Below are positions 14,457-24,102 of a stretch of DNA of 64,000 nt, piece after piece. The notes beneath the pieces were generated by a model. It did no database searches, was not told the DNA's origin, and worked only from the letters and a program-made list of their open reading frames with translations. Within the stretch, counting starts at the first letter, position 1; each line of letters begins with the position of its first letter. A program made the position numbers and the translations under genes. The stretch is taken from contig NZ_FRAB01000028.1 of NCBI RefSeq assembly GCF_900142195.1, positions 1-64,000 of the forward strand, given 5' to 3'. This DNA is from Paraburkholderia terricola. GTDB taxonomy: Bacteria > Pseudomonadota > Gammaproteobacteria > Burkholderiales > Burkholderiaceae.

Positions 14457-15881
14457 CTAACCCACCGCCGCCCCCGCCACCCGCACTCCCTCGCGAACCC
14501 CCGCCCCCTGTTCCCCCAGATCCCAAAACAACCCCGCCATGATCTGCAACGCCTGCCGCGCAACGCTACCCAGCAAATGCTCATTCGGCGCATGCTGCGA
14601 GCACGCGGCATACGAATGCGGCACCCACAGCGTCGGCAAACCGAGAATCTCCGCGAACACGTCGTTCGGCAGCGACCCGCCCAGGTTAGGCAAAAGCGCC
14701 GGCTCCTCCCCTGTGGTCGCCTGAATCGAGGCAAGTCCCCAGCGCACCCACGGATCGTCGGGATCGAGCCGCGTCGCCTGCATCGGCGTGCCGCTCGTCG
14801 TGACCTCGATATCGGTGAAACCGTGCATGTCCAGGTGCTCGCGAATGTGCCGCAGCAGGTTTTCGCTATCGCTGCCGACCACGTAGCGCAATTGACAGTG
14901 CGCGAACGCATAGCCCGGAATCGCATTGACCGGCGACTCGGGATTGCCGGTCTTGAACGCCAGCACTTCGAGCGCGTTCCAACCGATCAGCCGCTCGACG
15001 GGCGAGAGTCCCGGCTCGCCCCAGTTCGGATCGATCTCGGGATCGTTCGGACCGCCGCCGACCTCGATCGAGCGCAGCGCGTCGCGCACGCTTTGCGGCA
15101 GCGATTCCGGCAGCAGCGTCTTGACGAGAATCCGCCCGTGCGCGTCGACCATCGTGGCGAGCGCGTTGGCGAGGCGGATGCCGGGGCTGCGCAGGAGGCC
15201 GCCCCAATTGCCCGAATGATGCGCGCCCTCGCGCAATTCCAGCCGCATCGTGAAGTTGAAATTGCCGCGCGAGCCGAGGAAGATCGTCGGCCGCGACGCC
15301 GCCACGCGCGGACCATCGGACGCGATGAACAGGTCCGCCGCAAGCGCCTCGCGATGGTCGGCGCACACGCTCGCGAGGCCGGGCGAGCCGGTTTCCTCGC
15401 CCATTTCGATGATCGCCTTGACGTTGTAGCCGAGCCGGCCGCCGCGCGCGTCGATCACCTGCGCGAGCGCGGCGAGGTTGATCGTGTGCTGCCCCTTGTT
15501 GTCGGCCGTGCCGCGTCCATACCAGCGGTCGCCGTCGACGACGATACGCCACGGGTCGAGCCCCGCGCGCCACTGCGCGTCGTAACCGGGGACCACGTCG
15601 CCGTGTCCATAAGTCAGCACGGTCAGCGCCGACGGGTCCTCGATTCTTTCGGCGATCAGAAACGGGCTCTTGTCGGGAATCGGGTTGTCGACGATCTGCC
15701 AGGTGAAACCGAGCGCTTCGAGTTCAGGGACCATCTGCTCATGCAGGTACGCGTAGAGTGCAGGCCGGCTCGACGCCAGTTGGCTTTCCGTATGCAGCGC
15801 GACGCGTTCGGCCAGTACGTGCATGAAGCGGCCGTCGTCGAAATAGGAGGTAGCCATGTCGATGGCGTGGCTGCGGTTCAT
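14457..15881 (-). CDS. M20-family metallopeptidase (dipeptidase-like)
   Basis: 474 residues. Metal ligands of the M20 family are visible: His93 and Asp95 in YGHGDVVPG, bridging Asp127 in GRGTADNKGQ, catalytic Glu162/Glu163 in MGEETGSPG, and Asp189 in ASDGP. The lid/dimerisation domain lies at about 215-350. The family hydrolyses dipeptides, acylated amino acids or related amides in the cytoplasm using two zinc ions. It is the last gene of a dipeptide/oligopeptide ABC operon, about 30 bp after the ATPase gene, so it probably degrades the imported peptide-like substrate. Ribosome site GGAG before ATG 15881. Confidence 0.9.
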   Translation of the reverse strand: MNRSHAIDMATSYFDDGRFMHVLAERVALHTESQLASSRPALYAYLHEQMVPELEALGFTWQIVDNPIPDKSPFLIAERIEDPSALTVLTYGHGDVVPGYDAQWRAGLDPWRIVVDGDRWYGRGTADNKGQHTINLAALAQVIDARGGRLGYNVKAIIEMGEETGSPGLASVCADHREALAADLFIASDGPRVAASRPTIFLGSRGNFNFTMRLELREGAHHSGNWGGLLRSPGIRLANALATMVDAHGRILVKTLLPESLPQSVRDALRSIEVGGGPNDPEIDPNWGEPGLSPVERLIGWNALEVLAFKTGNPESPVNAIPGYAFAHCQLRYVVGSDSENLLRHIREHLDMHGFTDIEVTTSGTPMQATRLDPDDPWVRWGLASIQATTGEEPALLPNLGGSLPNDVFAEILGLPTLWVPHSYAACSQHAPNEHLLGSVARQALQIMAGLFWDLGEQGAGVREGVRVAGAAVG

Positions 15882-15910
15882 CGTGTCGATCTCCAGGAAA
15901 AATTAGGTGT

Positions 15911-16777
15911 TCAGGCCGCGTCGCGGTTCAGTTCGGGCAGGCCGAGGCCCGGCTCCGGCGTCAGCACGGAGGACAGCAGGGTCCGCGTGTACGGATTGCG
16001 CGGATTGGCGAAAATTTCTTCGCGGCTCGCCTGTTCGACGATGCTGCCGCGATACATCACGGCGACGCGGTCGGCGAGATGTTCGACCACGCCCAGGTCG
16101 TGGCTGATGAACAAATAGCTCAAGCCGAACTCGGCCTTCAGGTCGAGCAGCAGGTTGAGAATTTGCGCCTGCACGGAGACGTCGAGCGCGGAAGTCGGTT
16201 CGTCGCAAATCAGAATGCCGGGCCGCAAAATCAACGCGCGGGCAATGGCGACGCGCTGCCGCTGTCCGCCGGACAACTGATTCGGATACTGCCGGTGCGT
16301 GCGTTCCGGCATGCCCACGAGGTCGAGCATCCGTTTCACTTCGGCAGCCTGGCTCGCGCGTGTGCCGCGACGGTGCAGCAGCAAGGGCAGGCCGACGATC
16401 TGCGCGACGGTCTTGCGCGGATTGAGCGACGAATACGGGTCCTGAAAGATCGGCTGGATCTTTTGCGCCATTTGCAGCGACGCGCGCGGGTCGATCTGCT
16501 GGCCGTCGATCAACACGCTGCCGGTGGTGGGCGCGAGCAGGCCGAGCAGCATCTTCGCGAGCGTGCTCTTGCCGCATCCCGATTCGCCGACCAGACCGAG
16601 CGTCTCGCCGCGATGGAGCCGCAGCGACACATCGTCCACGGCCTTGAACAGGCGCGGCGCGCGAAACAGTCCGCGGCCCAGTTCAAAGGTGCGGCCAAGC
16701 GCGCACAACTCGAGCGCGATGTCGTTTCGCGCAGCGTTTCCCGCTGATGCGGCGGGAGAAGGTATGACGGCATTCAT
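15911..16777 (-). CDS. Dipeptide/oligopeptide ABC transporter ATP-binding protein (DppF/OppF type)
   Basis: 288 residues from ATG 16777, preceded by AGGAGGTGTTGCG. Walker A GESGCGKST, signature LSGGQRQR, Walker B ILICDEPTSALD and the switch His in FISHDLG are all present. The C-terminal NPRNPYTRTLLSS motif is typical of OppF/DppF. Its start overlaps the stop of the upstream ATPase gene by ATGA. It should pair with that ATPase to energise the two permeases of the operon. Confidence 0.93.
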   Translation of the reverse strand: MNAVIPSPAASAGNAARNDIALELCALGRTFELGRGLFRAPRLFKAVDDVSLRLHRGETLGLVGESGCGKSTLAKMLLGLLAPTTGSVLIDGQQIDPRASLQMAQKIQPIFQDPYSSLNPRKTVAQIVGLPLLLHRRGTRASQAAEVKRMLDLVGMPERTHRQYPNQLSGGQRQRVAIARALILRPGILICDEPTSALDVSVQAQILNLLLDLKAEFGLSYLFISHDLGVVEHLADRVAVMYRGSIVEQASREEIFANPRNPYTRTLLSSVLTPEPGLGLPELNRDAA

Positions 16778-17763
16778 CGCAACACCTCCTCGGCGCACGC
16801 TTCGGCCAACATGCAGCGGGCGTGATGACCGGCCTCCGTTTCGACGAACGGCTGCGTTTGCGCGCAAGCCTCGCGAGCAAGCGAACAGCGGTTGCGAAAC
16901 GCGCAGCCGTCGATCTCGCCGACGAGCGAGGGCACGACGCCGGGAATCGCATCGAGATGACTTCCCGGCGCCGTCTTGCCGCGCACGGGAATGCTGTTGA
17001 GCAGGCCGCGCGTGTACGGATGATCCGGCCGCGCGAAAAGTTGCGCGACGGGCGCGGTTTCCACCACCTGTCCCGCGTACATCACGGCGACGCGATCGGC
17101 GATTCGCGCGACCACGCCCAGGTCGTGTGTGATGAACAGCACGGCGGTGCCGAATTCACGCTGCAAATCGCGCAGCATGCGCAGGATTTGCGCCTGGATG
17201 GTCACGTCGAGCGCGGTGGTCGGTTCGTCGGCGACGATCAGATCGGGTTCGCACATGAGCGCCATCGCGATCATGACCCGTTGGCGCAGACCGCCCGAGA
17301 GCTGATGCGGATACTGGCCGAGCCGCTCGGCGGCGTTGGCGATGCCCGTGCGTTCGAGCAGATAGACAGCGCGGTCGCGCGCCTCGCGGCTCGATACGTT
17401 GCGGTGTTGCCGCAGTCCTTCGCAAAGCTGGTTGCCGAGCGTGTACGACGGATTCAGCGATGTCATCGGCTCCTGGAAGATCATCGCGATGCGGTTGCCG
17501 CGCAGCTTGCTCATCACGCGGTTGTCGAGCGTCTGTAAGTCGATGCCGTCGAACGCGAGCCGGTTCGCGCGCCGCGTCGCGCGACGCGGCAGCAGGCCCA
17601 TCAGCGCGAGCGAGGTCATCGATTTGCCGCAGCCGGATTCGCCGACGAGACACAGCATCTCGCCGCGCTCGATCTGGAAGTCGATGCCGCGCACCGCGTG
17701 CAGCATGCCGTTTGGCGTGGGCAGATCGACTTGCAGGTTGTTGACGTCGAGCAATACGTCCAT
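16774..17763 (-). CDS. Dipeptide/oligopeptide ABC transporter ATP-binding protein (DppD/OppD type)
   Basis: 329 residues from ATG 17763, behind a GAGGAGACAGACG site. The frame stays open far upstream only because of GC-rich antisense composition. Walker A GESGCGKSM, signature LSGGLRQRVMIAMAL, Walker B DLIVADEPTTALD and the C-terminal oligopeptide-transporter cysteines (CAFRNRCSLAREAC) are present. In this family those cysteines can bind an iron-sulfur cluster. It is coupled by ATGA overlap to the partner ATPase. Confidence 0.93.
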   Translation of the reverse strand: MDVLLDVNNLQVDLPTPNGMLHAVRGIDFQIERGEMLCLVGESGCGKSMTSLALMGLLPRRATRRANRLAFDGIDLQTLDNRVMSKLRGNRIAMIFQEPMTSLNPSYTLGNQLCEGLRQHRNVSSREARDRAVYLLERTGIANAAERLGQYPHQLSGGLRQRVMIAMALMCEPDLIVADEPTTALDVTIQAQILRMLRDLQREFGTAVLFITHDLGVVARIADRVAVMYAGQVVETAPVAQLFARPDHPYTRGLLNSIPVRGKTAPGSHLDAIPGVVPSLVGEIDGCAFRNRCSLAREACAQTQPFVETEAGHHARCMLAEACAEEVLR

Positions 17764-17777
17764 CGTCTGTCTCCTCG

Positions 17778-18683
17778 TTAGCGGCCGTCGGGGGTCGTCA
17801 GATCGCGCATGCCGTCGCCCACCAGATTGATGGCGAGGACCAGCACCGCGAGCGCGCTGCCCGGAATCAGGATCACCCACGGCTGGAAGAACATGTACGC
17901 CTTGCCTTCGGAAATCATCAGCCCCCATGACGGCATCGGCGGCGGCACGCCGAGACCGAGAAACGACAGCGTGGCTTCGAGCAGGATCGCGTGCGCCATT
18001 TCGAGCGTCGCCACGACGATCAGCGCGCTCATGATGTTCGGCAGCAGTTCGCGCAACAGGATGTAGAACGTGGATGCGCCCACGGCCTTGGCCGCGGCGA
18101 TGAATTCGGCGTCGCGCAACTGCTGCGTGACGGAGCGCGATACGACCGCGAAGCGGTCCCACAGCAGCAGGCCGAGCAGCAGGATCACGGTCTTGAGCGA
18201 ACCGCCGATCAGCGACGACATGGCGAGCGCGACCAGCACGACCGGCATCGCGAGCCGCGTCGTGATGACGTAGCTGATCAGGCCGTCGACGCGGCCGCCG
18301 AAATAGCCGGCGAGCACGCCGAGCGTCGTGCCGATCAGCCCGGAGATGGCTGCCGCGGCCGCGCCGATCATCAGCGAGACGCGCGCGCCGTACAGCAGCC
18401 GGCTCAGATAATCGCGGCCGAGTTTGTCGGTGCCGAGCGCATGCAGCCAACTGCCCTTGGCGTGCCACACCGGCGGCAGCAGACGGCGCGACAAATCCTG
18501 GCCGTAGGGATCGTGCGGCGCGAGCAGCGGTGCGAACAGCGCGGCCATGACGATGATCGCGAGGAGCGTCGCGCCGATCGTCAGACCGTGCTGGCCGAGC
18601 ACACGGCGCAGCGCGCGGCGCCACGGCGGCACTGGCGCGGTGTCGACGCGCAGCGCGGGCAAGGTGGGGGAATGCGATGCCAT
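17778..18683 (-). CDS. Dipeptide/oligopeptide ABC transporter permease (DppC type)
   Basis: 301 residues with an N-terminal OppC-type helix (TIGATLLAIIVMAALFAPLLAP), the periplasmic LGTDKLGRDYLSRLLYGAR block and about six membrane segments. The coupling loop EFIAAAKAVGASTFYILLREL contacts the ATPases. Stop lies 15 bp before the next gene and start 10 bp after the previous one, so it is a tight operon member. Confidence 0.93.
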   Translation of the reverse strand: MASHSPTLPALRVDTAPVPPWRRALRRVLGQHGLTIGATLLAIIVMAALFAPLLAPHDPYGQDLSRRLLPPVWHAKGSWLHALGTDKLGRDYLSRLLYGARVSLMIGAAAAAISGLIGTTLGVLAGYFGGRVDGLISYVITTRLAMPVVLVALAMSSLIGGSLKTVILLLGLLLWDRFAVVSRSVTQQLRDAEFIAAAKAVGASTFYILLRELLPNIMSALIVVATLEMAHAILLEATLSFLGLGVPPPMPSWGLMISEGKAYMFFQPWVILIPGSALAVLVLAINLVGDGMRDLTTPDGR

Positions 18684-18692
18684 GAGCCGTTC

Positions 18693-19610
18693 CTAGCGAG
18701 TGCGGATGCGAGGGTCGAGCGCCGCATTGGCGACGTCGGCGAGAAAGGTCAGCGCGATATAGAACATGGCGATGATCAGCACGACGGCCTGCACGACCGG
18801 AAAGTCGTTGCGGGCGATGGCGTCCCACGCGAGCTGGCCGAGACCTTGCAGCGAGAACACCGATTCGATCACCACCGAACCGCCGAGCATGAAGCCCAGT
18901 TCCACGGCGGCGAGCGCGACCACCGGAATCAGCGCATTGCGCAGCGCATGCTTGAACACGACGCGAGCCGGGCTCAGACCCTTGGCGCGCGCGGTGCGAA
19001 TGTAGTCCGCGCCGAGCACGTCGAGCATGCCGGCGCGCGTGAGCCGCATCATCGCGGGCGTCGCGTAGTAGCCGAGCGCGATGGCCGGCAACACGAAATG
19101 CTGCCAACTGGCGTTGCCCGCCACCGGCAGCCATTTGAGGCCGACCGCGAAGACCAGGATCAGCGTGAGGCCGAACCAGAAGCTCGGCATGGCCTGGCCG
19201 ATCACCGCGATCAGCAGCGCGAGGCGGTCGACCCAACTGTCGCGGTAGAGCGCCGCGATCACGCCCAGCGGAATCGCGACCAGCACCGCGATCAGCAGCG
19301 CGATGCCGCCAAGCTTCAGCGTGATCGGCAGGCGCTCGGCGATCAGTTCCATCACCGACGACTGGAAGAAGAACGAGCGGCCGAAGTCCAGATGAACCGC
19401 GTGCCACAACCAGTCGACATATTGCGCGGTCACGGGACGGTCGAGGCCGTATTGCACGCGCAGCGCGTCGACCTGGGCCGCGGTCGCTTCCGGTCCCGCG
19501 ATCGCGGTCGCCAGGTCACCGGAGAAGTGCAGCAGCGCGAAGCTGACGATCGACACGGTCAGCGCGACCGCGATTGCGAGACCGAGCCGGCGAAGCACGT
19601 AGGCAAGCAT
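18693..19610 (-). CDS. Dipeptide/oligopeptide ABC transporter permease (DppB type)
   Basis: 305 residues with the DppB/OppB start MLAYVLRRLGLAIAVALTVS, about six transmembrane segments, the GLDRPVTAQYVDWLWHAVHL periplasmic region and the coupling motif RTARAKGLSPARVVFKHALR. First permease of the operon, 57 bp after the binding-protein gene. Confidence 0.93.
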   Translation of the reverse strand: MLAYVLRRLGLAIAVALTVSIVSFALLHFSGDLATAIAGPEATAAQVDALRVQYGLDRPVTAQYVDWLWHAVHLDFGRSFFFQSSVMELIAERLPITLKLGGIALLIAVLVAIPLGVIAALYRDSWVDRLALLIAVIGQAMPSFWFGLTLILVFAVGLKWLPVAGNASWQHFVLPAIALGYYATPAMMRLTRAGMLDVLGADYIRTARAKGLSPARVVFKHALRNALIPVVALAAVELGFMLGGSVVIESVFSLQGLGQLAWDAIARNDFPVVQAVVLIIAMFYIALTFLADVANAALDPRIRTR

Positions 19611-19667
19611 GAGCGCTCCAGCAAAGTGAGGTAACGAAACAGCGCGTCGGCAAAACGCGCGCGCGGC

Positions 19668-21194
19668 TTATTTCCAGCTCGCCTCGTAAAAGCGCGGCAA
19701 CTCGTCGGGATACGCCTTGAAGTTCAACGACGACGTGAACGCATAGTTCGTCGAATAGGAAAAGAGCGGCGCCCAGTACGCTTCCTTGCTGATGCGGTTG
19801 AGCGCCTGCGCGTAATCCGCCTTGCGGACCGCGGGATCGTTCGACGTATCGGCGGTATCGAGCCATTTCGCCACAGTCGCGTCTTTCGCGCTGTCGTCGG
19901 GGCCGCCCTTGAAATAGACGCTCACGAAGGCTGACGCATCGTTGACCGAGAACGAACCCCACGCCTGGAACGTCAGCGGCGTCTTGCCGGAGCGCTGCGC
20001 GGTGCGCAACGCGGCGTACTGCAAATAATGCAGCCGCGCGTTGATGCCCACTTTGCGCAAGTCGCCGATCAACGCCTCCGCGTATTCGCGCTCGCGATAC
20101 GCATAGAGATCCGTTTCGAAGCCGTTCGGATAACCGGCGGCCTTCAGCAACTCGCGGGCTTTCGCGGGGTTGTATTCGTATTTGACGACGCCCGACGTAT
20201 CGCAGCCGAACTGCGTGCGAAAGCACGCCGCGTAGACCGGCTGGCTGCCGCCGCGCACCAGGTCCTTCGAGAGCGAGGCGCGGTTGATCGCATAGTTGAC
20301 CGCTTGGCGCACGCGGGCGTCCTTGAACGGCGAGTTCGGCGCGGAGGTGCCGGCGGCGTCCATCGACAGATAGCCGACCCGCATGGTCTCGCCGCCGATC
20401 ACCGTCAGATCCGGCGACGCCTTGAGCGAATCGGCCTGGTCGGCGGGCACGCGCCAGATCCAGTCCACCGCGCCGGTCATCAATTGCGCCGAGCGCGTTT
20501 CGGGATCGGGAATCACGACGAACTTGACGGTGCCGATCTTCGGCGTGCCGAGCGGGCTGCCCTTGAAGTAAGCGGGGTTCTTCACCATCGTCACGCCGAC
20601 GCCCGGCGTGACGGCGGTGATCTTGTACGGACCGGTGCCGATCGGCGCCTTGCTGAAGCCTTCGAGGCCGACCTTCTTGAAGTAGGCCGCGGGATAGATG
20701 GGCGTGGGGCCGGCGAGATATTCGAGCGCCGCCGGGAACGGCGCCTTCAGGTTGATGCGAACCTGGTAGTCGCCGACTTTCTCCGCGCTCCTGATCCAGT
20801 CGGTGTTCTGCCGCGTGACGACCTTCGAGTCGGGCGAGACGACGTAGTTGAGCGTGAAGACGACGTCGTCGGCGGTGAACTTGTCGCCGTTCTGGAACGA
20901 CACGTCGCGGCGCAGATCGACCAGCAGCGCGGTCGGCGATTCCCATTTCCACGCGGTGGCCAGTTCCGGCTTGTAGCTGCCGGTGGCGGGGTCGCGGTAG
21001 ACCAGCGTGTCCCACACCATGTGCGCGATGATCACGCCTTCGCGCAAATTGTTGTGATAGGGCGAGATGTTCTCGGGCTCGCTGTCGGACGCGTAAATGA
21101 GCGTGTCGTTCGACTTGCCCGCATGGGCATGCAGCGAAACCGACAGGCAAACAGCGAGCAGCGCGAGGCGCAAGGGTTCGGCACGACGATTCAT
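19668..21194 (-). CDS. ABC transporter substrate-binding protein, family 5 (peptide type)
   Basis: 508 residues from ATG 21194. An alternative start 15 codons upstream would spoil the signal peptide. Residues 1-26 form a Sec signal ending HAHA-G. The mature part has family-5 blocks: DTLIYASDSEPENISPYHN, VIAHMVWDTLVYRD, ATAWKWESPTALLVDLRRDV, NGDKFTADDVVFTLNY and RVRQAVNYAINRASL. It captures a peptide or related solute in the periplasm for the permeases that follow. It is the first gene of the operon and the divergent LysR gene at 21365 is its likely regulator. Confidence 0.92.
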   Translation of the reverse strand: MNRRAEPLRLALLAVCLSVSLHAHAGKSNDTLIYASDSEPENISPYHNNLREGVIIAHMVWDTLVYRDPATGSYKPELATAWKWESPTALLVDLRRDVSFQNGDKFTADDVVFTLNYVVSPDSKVVTRQNTDWIRSAEKVGDYQVRINLKAPFPAALEYLAGPTPIYPAAYFKKVGLEGFSKAPIGTGPYKITAVTPGVGVTMVKNPAYFKGSPLGTPKIGTVKFVVIPDPETRSAQLMTGAVDWIWRVPADQADSLKASPDLTVIGGETMRVGYLSMDAAGTSAPNSPFKDARVRQAVNYAINRASLSKDLVRGGSQPVYAACFRTQFGCDTSGVVKYEYNPAKARELLKAAGYPNGFETDLYAYREREYAEALIGDLRKVGINARLHYLQYAALRTAQRSGKTPLTFQAWGSFSVNDASAFVSVYFKGGPDDSAKDATVAKWLDTADTSNDPAVRKADYAQALNRISKEAYWAPLFSYSTNYAFTSSLNFKAYPDELPRFYEASWK

Positions 21195-21364
21195 TGCAAG
21201 CTCCCGTGAAGAGGTTGCCGCCACGACGCGACGATTCACGTCATGCGATCACAGGAGAAGACTAATCGGGGAATTTTGTTGCGACTATTATCGAAACAAT
21301 AAATCTCCGTTGCCGAAACGGCATCGCACACGCGGCATCGCACACGCAGCATGGGACGACCGGC

Positions 21365-22291
21365 ATGAAACATCACCATCTTCAGGAAACCTCGCTGCGC
21401 TATTTTCTCGAGGTCGTGCGATGCGGCTCGATCAGTGAAGCGTCGACGCGGTTGAATGTTGCCGGCTCGGCGATCAGCCGCCAGATCGCCAACCTCGAAC
21501 AGGCGCTCGGCACGCCGCTGTTCGAGCGCCGGCCGCGCGGCATGGTCGCGAGCGCGGCGGGCGAAATGCTCGCCGCTTACGCGTTTCGCATGGCGCTCGA
21601 GGCGGACCGGCTGGTGCAGGACGTCGATGCGCTGCAAGGCTTGCGGCGCGGCCTGGTGCGGGTCGCGACCTCGGAGGGATTCGCGATCGAGTTTTTGCCG
21701 CAGGTGATCTCGGACTTCCGCGAAAAGTATCCGGGCATGATCTTCCAACTCCTGGTGAGCGCGCCGGCCGAGGTGACGCGGCGCGTGCGCAAGGGCGAAG
21801 CGGACATCGGCGTGACGTTCAGCCGGACGCCACAGAGCGAGATCAAGGTCGAGCACCGGCAGGCGGCGCCCGTCATGGCGGTGATGCGCCGCGGTCATCC
21901 GCTCGCGCGCTTCGAACAGGTATCGCTGTCGCAAGTGAGCGCTTATCCGCTCGCACTGCCCGACACCGGCACGACGATCCGGCAAGTGTTCGATATCGTC
22001 GCGAGCCAGTTGCGCCTCGTGATCGAGCCTGTCGTGGTGAGCAACTACATCGTGTCGCTCCATAATTTCGCGCTTGCGTCGGACGCCATTTCGATCGCGG
22101 GCGAAGTCACGGTTCGACACCGGCAACTGCGCGGCGAACTGGCGGTGATCCCGATTCATGACCTCGGCATGGACGCGCGCTGCATCGAATTGCAGACGCT
22201 CGTCGGCCGCACGCTGCCGAAGGTCGTGCAACTGTTTCTGGAGTTTCTGCGCGGCCGTTTCGCGGAAGCCGAGGCCGACAGCACGCGTTAG
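21365..22291 (+). CDS. LysR-family transcriptional regulator of the peptide ABC operon (probable)
   Basis: 308 residues. The helix-turn-helix at about residues 7-65 (TSLRYFLEVVRCGSISEAST, then AISRQIANLEQALGTPLFER) has an atypical N-terminus, KHHHLQE. The effector domain starts near residue 98 (VRVATSEGFAIEFLPQVISD). The gene diverges from the peptide transporter operon across 170 bp, the common layout for a LysR regulator and its target. Effector not known; a peptide or M20 product is plausible. Confidence 0.87.
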   Translation: MKHHHLQETSLRYFLEVVRCGSISEASTRLNVAGSAISRQIANLEQALGTPLFERRPRGMVASAAGEMLAAYAFRMALEADRLVQDVDALQGLRRGLVRVATSEGFAIEFLPQVISDFREKYPGMIFQLLVSAPAEVTRRVRKGEADIGVTFSRTPQSEIKVEHRQAAPVMAVMRRGHPLARFEQVSLSQVSAYPLALPDTGTTIRQVFDIVASQLRLVIEPVVVSNYIVSLHNFALASDAISIAGEVTVRHRQLRGELAVIPIHDLGMDARCIELQTLVGRTLPKVVQLFLEFLRGRFAEAEADSTR

Positions 22292-22486
22292 CGCATCGCG
22301 CTTCGCACGCGTTGCGCGGGCATCGCGTACCCGTTGTCCACCCCATTGCAACGGTTTTTTTTCCGTGAAACACTGCGCTCCATCTGCTGTGCCGGATTGC
22401 ATTCCGGTATATCGGACAGCCGCGCATGAGCGCCTCAGCGTCGATTCAATCGCGCCGACCTTCTTTCTTTCCGAGCGGAACCCAAA

Positions 22487-23323
22487 ATGAGATTTGTCAG
22501 AGAAAGCGCCAGATTCGCTTGTTTGTTCGCTGTGACCGGTCTGCTGGTGTTTGCCGGTTGCACGAAGGTCGCGCCGTCGGATCAGCCTGGGGCCGCGGCC
22601 GATTCGACGCTGAAACAGGTGCTTCAGCGCGGGACGTTGCGAGTGGGCGATTGCCTGACGTTTGCGCCGTTCGGCTTTTATGACAAGGACGGCCAGCCCG
22701 ATGGCTACGACGTCGATCTCGCGAAAGAACTGGCGAAGCAGATGGGCGTGAAGCTCGAAGTCGTGAATACGACGAGCGCGAACCGTATTCCGAATCTGCA
22801 AACCAGCAAGGTCGACGTGGTGTTCTGCAACTTCACTCGCAATCTGGAACGGGCGAAGGAAATCGCGTTCACCAATCCGTATGTGGTGGCGAGCGAAGCG
22901 CTGCTGGTGAAGAAGAGCAGCGGCATCAAGTCCGTCAACGACATGGCGGATCGCACGATTGCCACCGTCAAGGGTTCGACCAATGGCGACGAAGTGCGCT
23001 CGCTGAACATGAAGGTGAAGATCCAGGAATTCGACAGCTCGCAAGCCGCGATCCTCGCGGTGAAGCAGGGCCAGGCCGACGCGATGATCGAGGACAACAA
23101 CTTTCTCGCGTATCAGGCATCGCTCGATCCGAACCTGACCGTGACCGACGAAGCGCTGGTTCCGCTCGAATACAACGCATTCGGCGTCAAGGCGGGCGAT
23201 CAGATCTGGCTCAACTACCTGAACCTGTTCCTGTTCCAGATCAACGCGTCGAAGATGAACGCGCAACTCTACAAGAAGTGGTTCGGCGCAGAGCCGCGCT
23301 TTCCGCTGAATCCGCAATACTGA
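22487..23323 (+). CDS. Polar amino acid ABC transporter substrate-binding lipoprotein
   Basis: 278 residues with a lipoprotein signal ending LLVFAGC (Cys25). Family-3 solute-binding features include LRVGDCLTFAPFGFYDKDG, GYDVDLAKELAKQMGVKLEV, VDVVFCNFTRNLERAKEIAF and ATVKGSTNGDEV. It binds an amino acid or a close analogue in the periplasm. It is followed by two HisM-type permease genes and an ATPase gene, making a complete import system. Ligand not predictable here. Confidence 0.92.
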   Translation: MRFVRESARFACLFAVTGLLVFAGCTKVAPSDQPGAAADSTLKQVLQRGTLRVGDCLTFAPFGFYDKDGQPDGYDVDLAKELAKQMGVKLEVVNTTSANRIPNLQTSKVDVVFCNFTRNLERAKEIAFTNPYVVASEALLVKKSSGIKSVNDMADRTIATVKGSTNGDEVRSLNMKVKIQEFDSSQAAILAVKQGQADAMIEDNNFLAYQASLDPNLTVTDEALVPLEYNAFGVKAGDQIWLNYLNLFLFQINASKMNAQLYKKWFGAEPRFPLNPQY

Positions 23324-23363
23324 TCGGCGGTGGGCCGAATGCCGCGCGAGAGACGGAGGAACC

Positions 23364-24080
23364 ATGAGCTATGAATGGGTGACCCTCGCGGGTTATTCGA
23401 ACGATTTCGTTCGCGCCGCGTGGCTGACGCTCCAGGTCACGTTGCTCGCCTTCGCCATCGCCATGCTGCTCGGCTTGCTGACGGCGCTCGCAGGCGCAGC
23501 GCGCATCAGGTTGTTGCGAGTGGCCGCGCGTGTCTATATCGAGGCGATTCGCAACACGCCGGTGCTGCTGCAAATCTTCATCGTGTTCTTCGGTCTTCCT
23601 TCGCTCGGCGTCACGCTTAACGCCTATACGGCCGGTGTGATCGCGCTGGGCGTCAACGTCGGCGCTTATCTGGCTGAAGTGTTTCGCGCGGGTATCCAGT
23701 CGGTGCCGCGCGGCCAGTTGGAGGCCGCGTCGATTCTCGGGTTGGAACGCTCGCAGATTTTCATGGAGGTCGTGCTGCCGCAGGCGGCCCGCGCCGTTTA
23801 TCCGGCGATCGTGAATAACCTGATCCAGCTTTTGCTCGGCACCTCGCTGCTGTCCGCAATCGCGTTGCCGGAGTTGAGCGGAACCGCGACCGTCATCAAT
23901 GCGCGCACGCTGCTCTACATTCAAACGTTCGCGATCACGCTCGCCGCGTATCTGGTGCTGAGCAACGTGCTGTCATGGGCGGCGGGCCAGCTCGGCGCGC
24001 GGATTTTTCATCCGCCGCTCGTCATGAAGAAGCGCGCGCGCCGGCTGTTCTTCGCCGCGCGGCAAGCCGACCGCACGTAA
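23364..24080 (+). CDS. Amino acid ABC transporter permease (HisM/GlnP type)
   Basis: 238 residues. TM segments begin at about residue 18. The family signature IEAIRNTPVLLQIFIVFFGLP and the ATPase-coupling loop QLEAASILGLERSQIFMEVV are present. The C-terminus is basic (MKKRARRLFFAARQADRT). It starts 40 bp after the binding-protein gene, with a GGAGGAACC ribosome site. Confidence 0.92.
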   Translation: MSYEWVTLAGYSNDFVRAAWLTLQVTLLAFAIAMLLGLLTALAGAARIRLLRVAARVYIEAIRNTPVLLQIFIVFFGLPSLGVTLNAYTAGVIALGVNVGAYLAEVFRAGIQSVPRGQLEAASILGLERSQIFMEVVLPQAARAVYPAIVNNLIQLLLGTSLLSAIALPELSGTATVINARTLLYIQTFAITLAAYLVLSNVLSWAAGQLGARIFHPPLVMKKRARRLFFAARQADRT

Positions 24081-24102
24081 GCGCCTCAACCGGAGATCGA
24101 AC

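Noticed and set aside
17764..19407. Upstream extension of the DppD frame
   Set aside because: The open frame continues to 19407, but it overlaps two permease genes. The conserved start and ribosome site at 17763 fit the family.
21236..23365. 709-codon minus-strand open frame
   Set aside because: It runs antisense across the LysR gene and the amino acid binding-protein gene, both well supported; composition is Arg/Ala/His-rich without motifs.
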